Source: Flavobacterium psychrophilum (lineage in GTDB: Bacteria > Bacteroidota > Bacteroidia > Flavobacteriales > Flavobacteriaceae). Taken from it: a stretch of DNA of 8,925 nucleotides. Made by a program: the position numbers and the translations under genes. The DNA lies in NCBI GenBank assembly GCA_003243255.1, contig QFQM01000184.1, positions 1-8,925 on the forward strand, read 5' to 3'. Position 1 is the first letter of the stretch. Each line of letters starts with the position of its first letter. Under the pieces are notes generated by a model. It had not been told where the DNA came from and did no database searches. It saw nothing but the letters and a program-made list of their open reading frames with translations. Shown one piece after another: positions 1 to 6,951 of this stretch.

Positions 1-102
1 TAAAAGTAACAACAATAAAATGACACCATATTTTTTCTCCCTTCTTAGTAATTAATGCCAATAGAGACGTACAAGATTATATTTTCCACAAAAGATCCCA
101 GC

Positions 103-711
103 TTAATCCTTAAGGCCGAGTTTATTTCGAAGTTTTAAAAATATAAGTGCGGTTATATAGGCATTTCCTGAAGCTGTATGCATTTCATTTTTTTTGATTT
201 TCAGCATATCACACACTTCATCCAGACTGGACTGAGAATCTTCAGGTAAATTTTTCCAACGCTGATAAAGAACATTAGTGTCCATAAACGGGTTTTTGAT
301 TCTGCCCAAATCTAAGCGCTTTAATGCCTGATTCAGCATTTCAATATCCAGATTGATATTATGGCCAACCAATATGGCATCTTTTGCAAAATTCAGAAAA
401 CGGATCATTGCTTCGGCTTCCACAACTTTTTCAGCACTTTCCTTTATTAGCGTTTTAGAAGAAACTGATTGGGATGTAAATTTATCCTGAAGTACCGTAA
501 CTTCAAAAAAATCACCAATATCAATTGCATTTCTGGACAGCCCTATTGCCCCGATAGATACTATAACATCATCCTTCCAGTCCTGGCCTGTGGTTTCCAT
601 ATCAAAAACAACGTATCTTTTTTGCTGGTTTTCGTCGCCATCATCAAAAAGGGATACGTAATTTTTCCAAAACTGAGGAAGGTTATTTCCTGTAAGCCAA
701 TCAAATGCCAT
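103..711 (-). CDS. DEDDh-family 3'-5' exonuclease (DnaQ-like) with altered last catalytic residue
   Basis: A 202-residue protein of the DnaQ/epsilon-like RNase T fold, which removes nucleotides from 3' ends in the cytoplasm. Exo I is visible as FDMETTG with D37 and E39. Exo II is GHNINLD with H117 and D122. Exo III should read HxAxxD but here reads HTASGNA, with H178 present and N183 where the fourth metal ligand Asp belongs (codon AAT at 163-165). The remainder of the fold, including the helix after Exo III, is intact. The length is that of a stand-alone exonuclease. Its ATG lies 5 bases after the stop of the upstream sensor/nucleotidyltransferase gene, so the two are almost certainly co-transcribed and translationally coupled. 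Family membership is seen directly. The native substrate is unknown, and the Asp-to-Asn change may reduce or abolish cleavage. It is not the replicative epsilon subunit as far as the sequence shows. Confidence 0.9.
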   Translation of the reverse strand: MAFDWLTGNNLPQFWKNYVSLFDDGDENQQKRYVVFDMETTGQDWKDDVIVSIGAIGLSRNAIDIGDFFEVTVLQDKFTSQSVSSKTLIKESAEKVVEAEAMIRFLNFAKDAILVGHNINLDIEMLNQALKRLDLGRIKNPFMDTNVLYQRWKNLPEDSQSSLDEVCDMLKIKKNEMHTASGNAYITALIFLKLRNKLGLKD

Positions 712-716
712 GTTCT

Positions 717-2636
717 TTAGTTGATATAAGTTATAGGAAAACGGTTTTTAATAATATCCTGAACTTCATTTATAGGTTCAATGCTGTTTTTAAGTTTTAC
801 TTTATCTGATTTCGATAATTCATTCATGTTCAGATATCTTCCGTCTGAATCATTGATCAATCCTTCCTCAGTTCTAAAGCGCATGAGTGTATTAAAAGCC
901 TCTGCACATTCTTCGTACAATTCTGTATGTTTAGGTTCCAGTTCGGCAAGCTTTTTAAAGCGATGGTATGTATTGGTAATTTCAAACAAATTGTGGCTCA
1001 AAGCCAAAACCCTTGCAGCATCAATAAGTGGTTCTAAAGCTCTTCCTTTTATATCAAAGGAATCTTTATGTTCACCATCACTTTCCAGCAAGAATTGCCT
1101 GAAGAATCCTAATGGAGGAGGGTTTTTAAGTGTGTCAGCGGCCAGAAAACCAAAAAATTTCTTATTATGGCCCATATTATGACGTATGTTTTCTAATAAG
1201 GCATCTTCAATATCAGGCGCTCCGTAAATAAAATCAAAATCATAGAATGCTGTGCTTAGTTCAACGCCTTTTTCAGCAGGGGTATTTATCCAGCTATTGT
1301 ATTGCTTAATCCAGCCGGATAATGACTTGCACCAAAGAGAGTTACTGGCAAGTAAACCATTAGGTGATGGCTCATAACCAACTTTTTCTAAAATTTCGTT
1401 TACATTTTCTGCCAGTTCAAGAAAATATGTTTTTACATTGTCATAGGCTTCAGGCTCAACATCTTCAAAAATGATAGCATTATCCTGATCTGTTTTTAAT
1501 AATTGTTCTTTGCGCCCCTGGCTGCCAATATTTACCCATGTAAATAAAACAGGAGGGGGGGTGCCCATCTTTTCAACAGAAAGTTCTATAGCCCTGCGTG
1601 TTAACTCAATATTTATTTCGGCAACAATATTAGATATATGTGAAATTGGAATATTGGTATCAATAGAATTTTGGATAAGATCGGTTATTTTTTCGCGCAC
1701 ATATTTCAATTCCTTAGCATTGCTGGCGCGTCTAGTTTGTTTTAATAAAACACCCGGCGTGTTCGATTGTGCTGCGATTACATCATGTTCGCTGATAATA
1801 CCAGTGATTACAGATTTGTTAGTACCGTCTTTTGTTACACACAAATGTCCAACATCATGCTTAAGCATAACCATTTGAGCTTCAGCTACAGAAATATTTT
1901 CAGGGACTGTTATTACCGGGCTCTTCATGATTGAACGGGCATCAGTCTCAATAGGATATTGGCCTGTTGCTATTTTTGTTCTAAGATCCCTGTCTGTAAT
2001 TATCCCTATCGGCAATTGGTTTTCTTCTATAATAACACTGCCTATAGCACTGTTGGCCATTGTTTTAGCAATGAATCTAAGTATATCATCTGCATTGGCA
2101 GTGATTGGATTTTTAGTGTATTTTATAGGCTGATAGTACTGAAGATCAGCTACCTGATCACTAACAATCATGTTTTCAGACATTAGCTTTCCTTTACGTT
2201 CCTTATCGTATGGATTACGTGTTTGTGAAGCAAAACTCTCAAGAAAAAAAGAAAGTATACTGCTGTTAGATACGATATAGGGTTCAAAGACTGCAATAGG
2301 AATAGAACAAATAATGGATTCTTCTCTTGATTTTGCGGTCATCAAATAATCTTCTTTGGCAAAATATGGCCTTAAGCCCAATATATCACCCTCGTCACAT
2401 TTGTCTATTAATGTTTCTTCAGCATCTGATGTGATAGAAAGTCCTACAGAACCACTTTTAATAACATAAAAGTCAGCACTTACAGAGTCTCCACCTTTGA
2501 ATAGTGTCTGATTTTTATCAAGATAAATGATTCGGGATCTTTCAGCTATGTTTAATAAATCGGTATTTTCCAGCAAACCGAAAGGAGGGAAGTGTTTTAA
2601 AAAATCTGCAATACTTTGGGCAACAGGGTTTTTCAT
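717..2636 (-). CDS. Cyclic-nucleotide-binding-like / CBS pair / DUF294 nucleotidyltransferase signalling protein
   Basis: A 639-residue cytoplasmic protein with the full COG2905 architecture. Residues about 13-135 form a cyclic-nucleotide-binding-like beta barrel (LFKGGDSVSADFYVIKSGSV near 45-64). Residues about 175-290 form two CBS motifs, a pair that typically binds adenine nucleotides (GIITDRDL at 211-218, GIISEHDV at 279-286). Residues about 305-450 are the DUF294 nucleotidyltransferase, with GSQGRKE at 371-377 and TDQDN at 382-386; G371, S372, D383 and D385 fit the GS..DxD active site of the GlnD-like polymerase-beta superfamily. Residues about 490-635 are the helical DUF294 C-terminal domain. 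The barrel lacks the usual Glu and Arg of the cAMP phosphate-binding cassette, so its ligand may not be cAMP. It is the first gene of a pair with the exonuclease, 5 bases away. DUF294 targets are not established; a regulatory nucleotidyl transfer role is inference. No membrane segments are seen. Confidence 0.93.
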   Translation of the reverse strand: MKNPVAQSIADFLKHFPPFGLLENTDLLNIAERSRIIYLDKNQTLFKGGDSVSADFYVIKSGSVGLSITSDAEETLIDKCDEGDILGLRPYFAKEDYLMTAKSREESIICSIPIAVFEPYIVSNSSILSFFLESFASQTRNPYDKERKGKLMSENMIVSDQVADLQYYQPIKYTKNPITANADDILRFIAKTMANSAIGSVIIEENQLPIGIITDRDLRTKIATGQYPIETDARSIMKSPVITVPENISVAEAQMVMLKHDVGHLCVTKDGTNKSVITGIISEHDVIAAQSNTPGVLLKQTRRASNAKELKYVREKITDLIQNSIDTNIPISHISNIVAEINIELTRRAIELSVEKMGTPPPVLFTWVNIGSQGRKEQLLKTDQDNAIIFEDVEPEAYDNVKTYFLELAENVNEILEKVGYEPSPNGLLASNSLWCKSLSGWIKQYNSWINTPAEKGVELSTAFYDFDFIYGAPDIEDALLENIRHNMGHNKKFFGFLAADTLKNPPPLGFFRQFLLESDGEHKDSFDIKGRALEPLIDAARVLALSHNLFEITNTYHRFKKLAELEPKHTELYEECAEAFNTLMRFRTEEGLINDSDGRYLNMNELSKSDKVKLKNSIEPINEVQDIIKNRFPITYIN

Positions 2637-2708
2637 ATATCTATTAATGAGATTTAAAAGTAATGCTTTTTGTTAAGGTGTAAAAGAAAAATGATTACAG
2701 TAAATCCC

Positions 2709-2739
2709 CAAAGGTTTGTTAAAATTTCATTTGCGACAA
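2709..2739 (-). promoter_or_regulatory. Candidate Bacteroidota promoter for the sensor/exonuclease operon
   Basis: Read on the minus strand, TTG (2739-2737) is followed after 20 bases by AACCTTTG (2716-2709). This fits 7 of 8 positions of the Bacteroidota -7 element TAnnTTTG, with spacing inside the usual 17-23 range. It would give a leader of roughly 65-70 bases before the ATG at 2636. The match is by eye and the region is AT-rich, so chance matches are possible. Confidence 0.4.
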
Positions 2740-2756
2740 TAATCTGATTAAATTTA
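2730..2756 (+). promoter_or_regulatory. Candidate promoter for the secreted DUF2911 gene
   Basis: TTTG at 2730-2733 is followed after 15 bases by TAAATTTA at 2749-2756, which fits 7 of 8 positions of TAnnTTTG. The spacing is slightly short. The implied leader is about 20 bases before the ATG at 2782. The -33 element overlaps that of the divergent minus-strand candidate, so the two may compete. Confidence 0.3.
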
Positions 2757-2781
2757 CAAAATAACTATAATCAATATTAAA

Positions 2782-3288
2782 ATGAAATTTACTACAAAGG
2801 TATCGGTCCTTATTTTTTCGATCTTTTTTGCAATTGGAGCTTCAGCTCAGGATAAAAAACCGGCTAGTCCTCCAGCAACAGCTAAAGGTAATATCAGCGG
2901 CGCTACTATTACAATAGATTATAGCAGCCCTTCAGTTAAAGGTAGAAAAATATGGGGTGAACTAGTTCCTTATGATAAAGTATGGCGTGCTGGTGCTAAT
3001 GCGCCAACAACAATAGAAATAGACAAAGCTTTAAAATTTGAAGGTAAAGAACTTGCAGCAGGAAAATATTCAGTTTATGTAATTCCTGAAAATGGTTCAG
3101 CAACAGTAATTTTTGGTAAAGATCCAAAAATGAGCGCTTATAATTATGACAAAGCTCAGGATGCATTACGTGTTCAGGTTAAGACTAAAAAATCTGAAAA
3201 AATGCATGAAAGCCTTGTTTACACAGTAAACAAAAACAACATAACACTAAGTTGGGAAAATTTAGATATTCCGGTTGCTGTTAAATAG
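2782..3288 (+). CDS. Secreted DUF2911 protein
   Basis: A 168-residue exported protein. Residues 1-22 are a clear signal peptide: K2 and K6, a hydrophobic core VLIFSIFFAIGA, then ASA|Q with cleavage expected before Q23. The mature part from about residue 37 is one DUF2911 domain with its characteristic conserved string: YSSP (47-50), KGRKIWG (53-59), LVPY (61-64), VWRAGAN (67-73), and a later AGKYSVYVIP stretch. Cleavage leaves a short Lys/Pro/Ala-rich linker, and no lipobox Cys is present, so it is probably periplasmic or outside the cell rather than a lipoprotein. DUF2911 proteins are common in Bacteroidota and have no established function; some are mislabelled asparagine synthetase B in databases, which this sequence does not support. 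It is probably monocistronic, with its own terminator right after it. The ATG at 2782 is the only start that places the signal peptide correctly. Confidence 0.92.
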   Translation: MKFTTKVSVLIFSIFFAIGASAQDKKPASPPATAKGNISGATITIDYSSPSVKGRKIWGELVPYDKVWRAGANAPTTIEIDKALKFEGKELAAGKYSVYVIPENGSATVIFGKDPKMSAYNYDKAQDALRVQVKTKKSEKMHESLVYTVNKNNITLSWENLDIPVAVK

Positions 3289-3313
3289 TAGTGCTGATTT
3301 TCTAAAAAAATAC

Positions 3314-3345
3314 AAAAACGACATTATTTATTTAATGTCGTTTTT
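3314..3345 (+). terminator. Rho-independent terminator of the DUF2911 gene
   Basis: A perfect 13-base-pair stem (3314-3326 with 3333-3345, core ACGACATTA/TAATGTCGT) around a 6-base TTTATT loop. The 3' arm runs into a T-rich stretch to 3350. It starts 26 bases after the stop codon. The reverse side is also T-rich, so it could work in both directions between the convergent genes. Confidence 0.85.
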
Positions 3346-3404
3346 TATTTAGAGCACTGTTAATTTGTATTTATTATTTTACATAATATATATTATAAGT
3401 CAAA

Positions 3405-3437
3405 AAATATAATAACAAAAGCGGGATAAACCCGCTT
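3405..3437 (-). terminator. Rho-independent terminator of the small secreted protein gene
   Basis: On the minus strand a 7-base-pair GC-rich stem AAGCGGG/CCCGCTT (3437-3431 with 3425-3419) encloses a 5-base loop. It is followed by a T-rich tail (about 3418-3405). It begins 7 bases past the stop codon of the gene at 3444-3857. Confidence 0.8.
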
Positions 3438-3443
3438 AAATGC

Positions 3444-3857
3444 TTATTTCTTAACGTCTCCGGTATATACGAATTTGTCACCCTGATAAACTGTTACCTG
3501 TACAACACCATCTTTTCTTGTTTGCATAGCATAACCAAAAACTGTGTTGTTTGGGAATCTTATGTAATATAATTGTTCAACGAATGTTGTAGCCGGTTTT
3601 TTCATTTTAAATCTGAATTCTCCGTCAGCCATAATTTTTAAGGTAAATTTTTCAGTTTCTGCAACCGTATACTGAAGTTCGCCACCAACATAATGTTCTG
3701 TTACAGTTTCTGGTAATGCCGGAAAATCTTTAAAAGAAATTCCTTTTTTTAGAATTGAATATAATTCATAATTTTTAATTGATAACGGCACAGACTTATC
3801 CTGGGCATTCATGTTAAAGGCTAAAGCCAATAGTAAACAGATTAGTAGTTTTTTCAT
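3444..3857 (-). CDS. Small secreted protein of unknown function
   Basis: A 137-residue protein I do not recognise. Residues 1-18 are a signal peptide: KK at 2-3, hydrophobic LLICLLLALAF, then MNA|Q, with cleavage expected before Q19. C7 sits inside the hydrophobic core and not in a lipobox at the cleavage site, so it is probably not a lipoprotein. The mature part of about 119 residues has no Cys. It alternates short polar and hydrophobic strands (for example EKFTLKIMADGEFRFKMKK and GVVQVTVYQGDKFVYTGDVKK), suggesting a small beta-rich periplasmic domain. It faces the DUF2911 gene tail to tail, each with its own terminator, so it is probably transcribed alone. I see no catalytic motif. The start is set by the signal peptide. 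Confidence 0.8.
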   Translation of the reverse strand: MKKLLICLLLALAFNMNAQDKSVPLSIKNYELYSILKKGISFKDFPALPETVTEHYVGGELQYTVAETEKFTLKIMADGEFRFKMKKPATTFVEQLYYIRFPNNTVFGYAMQTRKDGVVQVTVYQGDKFVYTGDVKK

Positions 3858-3946
3858 TTCGTTTTAATAAATTTTATTATTCAGTAAATATAAAATTTTT
3901 AGAATTCCTTTAAAAATTAAGTTGTCAATAATATTTAGCTTTACAG

Positions 3947-3975
3947 TTGTAATAAATATGTACAATAAATCTTTG
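3947..3975 (+). promoter_or_regulatory. Candidate Bacteroidota promoter for nudK
   Basis: TTG at 3947-3949 is followed after 18 bases by AATCTTTG at 3968-3975, which fits 7 of 8 positions of TAnnTTTG. The leader to the ATG at 4011 would be about 30 bases. If correct, transcription starts downstream of the GTG at 3975, which rules that GTG out as the start codon. Confidence 0.45.
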
Positions 3976-4010
3976 TGTACCGTTTAATAATTGAATTTAT
4001 ATTTAACATA

Positions 4011-4589
4011 ATGTCTGAAAAAGTAAAAATTGAATCATCTGTATTATTGTCAGATAATTGGGGAAAACTTACTAAAGTAAAGTATGATTATCAGCTTAAG
4101 GATGGCCAATGGCAATCTCAGGAACGTGAAGTATATAATCGTGGTAATGGAGCTGTAATTTTATTATACAATAAAAATAAAGGAACCGTTATACTTACAC
4201 GCCAATTTAGACTGCCAACATGGTTTAATGGTAATAAGGATGGACTTATGATAGAAGCCTGTGCTGGTATGCTTGATGAAAATGATCCGGAAGAATGTAT
4301 TAAAAGAGAAACCGAAGAAGAAACAGGATATAATTTATCAGAGGTCAGGAAAATTATGGAAGTTTTTATGTCTCCGGGTTCGGTGACAGAAATTCTCTAT
4401 TTCTTTGTAGGTGCCTATTCTGATGATATGAAAACCGGCTCTGGCGGTGGCCTTGATAATGAACAGGAAAATATTGAAGTTCTAGAGCTCAATTTTAATG
4501 ATTCATTAAAAATGATCGAAACCGGAGAAATTAAGGATGCTAAAACAATAATGCTTCTTCAGTATGCTAAAATTCATGATTTAGTTTAA
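4011..4589 (+). CDS. nudK: NudK-type Nudix hydrolase (GDP-mannose pyrophosphatase)
   Basis: A 192-residue cytoplasmic Nudix enzyme that by family hydrolyses GDP-mannose to GMP and mannose-1-phosphate with Mg2+. The match to E. coli NudK (191 residues, from memory) runs end to end. Shared features are REVYNRGNGAVILLYN at 39-54, RQFRLPTWFNGN at 64-75, the Nudix box from G86 with RETEEETGY at 99-107 (E100, E103 and E104 metal-binding), SPGSVTE at 121-127, and GEIKDAKT at 172-179. As in NudK, the box is one residue shorter than the classical GX5EX7REUXEEXGU spacing. I chose the ATG at 4011 over an in-frame GTG at 3975 because the first gives family length and the second lies in a probable promoter. 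No Shine-Dalgarno is visible. The acyl-CoA enzyme follows 58 bases downstream on the same strand, possibly co-transcribed. A related nucleotide-sugar or ADP-ribose substrate remains possible. Confidence 0.9.
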   Translation: MSEKVKIESSVLLSDNWGKLTKVKYDYQLKDGQWQSQEREVYNRGNGAVILLYNKNKGTVILTRQFRLPTWFNGNKDGLMIEACAGMLDENDPEECIKRETEEETGYNLSEVRKIMEVFMSPGSVTEILYFFVGAYSDDMKTGSGGGLDNEQENIEVLELNFNDSLKMIETGEIKDAKTIMLLQYAKIHDLV

Positions 4590-4604
4590 CACTATTTTTA
4601 TTAT

Positions 4605-4646
4605 CGACTGTAAGTAATTGCTTATTTTTATAATAAAAAACAGTCG
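4605..4646 (+). repeat. Inverted repeat just upstream of the acyl-CoA enzyme start
   Basis: CGACTG (4605-4610) and CAGTCG (4641-4646) are perfect inverted arms separated by 30 AT-rich bases. The second arm ends one base before the ATG at 4648. A short inner stem TAAG/CTTA (4611-4614, 4621-4624) is also possible. In RNA this could fold into a leader hairpin next to the start codon. A protein operator is less likely given the wide spacer. Confidence 0.35.
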
Positions 4647-4647
4647 T

Positions 4648-6951
4648 ATGGACATTACATTCAATAACAATCCAAAACTTAGTATATTAATTCCTGTTTT
4701 TTATATTGCCTGGCAGGATGATTTCCTGACAAAAAAAGAATTCTCAGCACTTACTGAATTTATTAATGATCAGGATTGGCTTACCAAAGCTGAAAAAGAC
4801 TTTCTTAAAAGTAAAATAGATTACAACTCCCCTCCTAGCCGTTCAGAGTTTTTTAAATGGAAAGAGAAAATAGATTCTATCCTTGACAAATCAACACCTG
4901 CTAATCTTACAGAGTTAGGTGTCCTGATTGCTAATGCCGAAAGGCCGGCGATTTCTGATGACGACATCCTGAAAATTGGACCTTCTTTTGCAAAAATGGA
5001 GTCTGAACTTGGTATAATGAGCCAGGAAATCATTGCCGGATTCAAATCGAAAAGTGATACTATTACCAATAAATACGGGACTGTTAAGAGCTTTGATGTT
5101 CAGAAACTAACAGATTTTCTTGATGGTGATCAGGCGCCAATAATCAATAAAGTTAAAAAGATCATTTCTTCAGATGAATTTAAACTGAATACTATTACTG
5201 ATACAACCGAATATCGTGAAAAAGTACTTGAGTGGTGTCAGATATTGGCTAAAAATGAAATGGGTAGTTATGCTTATCCTCAGGAATATGGTGGTAAAGG
5301 AGATATAGAAGGGTATTTCTCTATTATGGAAACGCTTAGTTACCATGATTTAAGCCTTGTAATTAAGTTCGGTGTGCAGTTTGGCCTTTGGGGAATGAGC
5401 ATCCTTTCTTTAGGAACCGAAAAGCATTATAAAAAATATCTTGAAAATATTGGGACTTTAGAGCTTCCGGGAGGTTTTGCCATGACAGAAACGCATCACG
5501 GCTCTAATGTAAAAGGTGTTCAGACTAAAGCAACATACAATCATAAAGACAGATCATTTACAATAAATACTCCTGAAAAATACGACCGTAAAGAATATAT
5601 TGGCAATACAGCTAATCATGGGGAAATGGTGACTGTGTTTGCAAAACTTATTATAGACGAAAAAGATTATGGTGTTAATGCTTTTGTAGTACCAATCCGT
5701 GATAAAAATAAAAATGTATTCAAAGGTGTTACTATTGAGGATTGCGGACATAAAATGGGTCTTAATGGCGTAGATAATGGGATATTAACCTTTAAAGATG
5801 TAGTTGTCCCTTATGATAATATGTTAGATCGATTTGCGCAGGTCAATGAAAATGGAGAATTTGAAAGTCCTATTCCAAGTGACAACCGTCGTTTCTTTAC
5901 CATGCTGGGAACACTTGTGGGAGGAAGGATTGGTATTCCGCGTTCGGCATTAGCAGCTGCCAAGACAGGATTGACAATTGCTGTAAAATATGGCGATAAG
6001 CGCAGACAGTTTGGACCTGAAGGCGGACTTGAAGTACCTATCCTTAATTACAGGATGCATCAAAAGAGATTAATGCCATATCTGGCAAATGCATATGCTA
6101 TACATTTTGGTTTACAGTACCTTACTAAGCGTTTCGTGAACCGTAAGGAAGAAGAAATGCAGGAAATTGAAGCTTTGGCTGCGGGAATGAAATCGTATTC
6201 CACATGGAATACAAGAAATACTCTTCAGGAATGTCGTGAAGCTTGTGGTGGTAAAGGCTATCTCTCTGAAAACAGGATAGATGATCTTAAAAACGACACT
6301 GAAATCTACACAACGTTTGAAGGTGATAATACGGTATTGATGCAATTGACAGCTAAAAATCGTTTGGGGGAATTCCGTAAGCAGTTTGGGCAGATGAATG
6401 TTTCGGGCATTTTTAACTACGTCATAGATCAGGCAAAAACGTCAATTACGGAAAAGAATCCATTTGCAACCAGGAACACTGACGAGAAACATCTTAAAGA
6501 CAAGGAATTCCACATTCATGCCTTTCGCTATAGAGAGAATGAAATTGTCAGTTCTGCTGCAAAAAGATTTAAAAGGCTTGTTGATAATGGTTTAGATGCT
6601 TTTGATGCGGCTAACGTTATGCATCCCCATATGATACAAATTGCAGATAGTTACCTTGATCGTATTTTTCTGGAGCAATTTCAGGCTAAGTTAGATGCTG
6701 TTAGTGATGAAGGACTTAAAGAGGTTCTTGAAAGATTGTATAATCTTTTTGCATTAAACAAAATTGAAGAACACAAGGCGTGGTATCTTGAACAGGGCTA
6801 TATGGAAGGTGTAAAAACCAAAGCAATACGCAAACAGGTAAGTCAGTTATGCTGGGAAATCAGGCAGGATGCAGTTCCGTTAGTAGATGCATTTAATATA
6901 CCGGAAAGCTGCCTTGGTGCTATAGTAACTAACAAAGCTGCAGAGGCTTAA
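4648..6951 (+). CDS. Acyl-CoA dehydrogenase/oxidase-family flavoenzyme with N-terminal helical extension
   Basis: A 767-residue FAD enzyme that introduces the 2,3 double bond into acyl-CoA in fatty-acid breakdown. Signature blocks resemble acyl-CoA oxidases more than short FadE-like dehydrogenases: GGFAMTETHHGSNV (275-288, flavin/substrate loop), a middle beta domain (about 290-390), RRQFGP (452-457), CREACGGKGYL (529-539) and TTFEGDNTVLMQ (555-566). E558 is in the position of the catalytic Glu of acyl-CoA oxidases. Residues about 600-767 are the extra oxidase-type C-terminal helical domain. Residues 1-150 precede the usual start of the family and are mostly helical and charged; DDFLTKKEFSALTEFI near 24-39 recalls TerB-like domains. 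This makes the protein about 100 residues longer than typical oxidases of about 660. The ATG at 4648 is preferred to an in-frame TTG at 4618. Whether electrons go to ETF or oxygen cannot be decided here. The gene overlaps convergent menC by 4 bases. Confidence 0.9.
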   Translation: MDITFNNNPKLSILIPVFYIAWQDDFLTKKEFSALTEFINDQDWLTKAEKDFLKSKIDYNSPPSRSEFFKWKEKIDSILDKSTPANLTELGVLIANAERPAISDDDILKIGPSFAKMESELGIMSQEIIAGFKSKSDTITNKYGTVKSFDVQKLTDFLDGDQAPIINKVKKIISSDEFKLNTITDTTEYREKVLEWCQILAKNEMGSYAYPQEYGGKGDIEGYFSIMETLSYHDLSLVIKFGVQFGLWGMSILSLGTEKHYKKYLENIGTLELPGGFAMTETHHGSNVKGVQTKATYNHKDRSFTINTPEKYDRKEYIGNTANHGEMVTVFAKLIIDEKDYGVNAFVVPIRDKNKNVFKGVTIEDCGHKMGLNGVDNGILTFKDVVVPYDNMLDRFAQVNENGEFESPIPSDNRRFFTMLGTLVGGRIGIPRSALAAAKTGLTIAVKYGDKRRQFGPEGGLEVPILNYRMHQKRLMPYLANAYAIHFGLQYLTKRFVNRKEEEMQEIEALAAGMKSYSTWNTRNTLQECREACGGKGYLSENRIDDLKNDTEIYTTFEGDNTVLMQLTAKNRLGEFRKQFGQMNVSGIFNYVIDQAKTSITEKNPFATRNTDEKHLKDKEFHIHAFRYRENEIVSSAAKRFKRLVDNGLDAFDAANVMHPHMIQIADSYLDRIFLEQFQAKLDAVSDEGLKEVLERLYNLFALNKIEEHKAWYLEQGYMEGVKTKAIRKQVSQLCWEIRQDAVPLVDAFNIPESCLGAIVTNKAAEA

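Noticed and set aside
1..43. Minus-strand ATG at 29 preceded by AAGGGAGA, a possible start of the next gene
   Set aside because: Only nine codons are visible before the edge and their translation is not recognisable. Other frames are equally open, so no gene can be supported.
469..2186. Several plus-strand open frames opposite the exonuclease and sensor genes
   Set aside because: They lie antisense to genes with clear conserved domains, have no family features, and carry biased composition expected of shadow frames.
3975..4010. GTG start giving NudK 12 extra residues
   Set aside because: The extra residues (YRLIIEFIFNI) do not belong to the family, and the GTG is part of a likely promoter -7 element. 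The ATG at 4011 gives family length.
4618..4647. TTG start giving the acyl-CoA enzyme 10 extra residues
   Set aside because: TTG is a poor start here and the extension covers the inverted-repeat leader. The ATG at 4648 is a better choice.
4821..6345. Minus-strand open frames inside the acyl-CoA enzyme gene
   Set aside because: Short shadows of a well-supported coding region, with no recognisable motifs.
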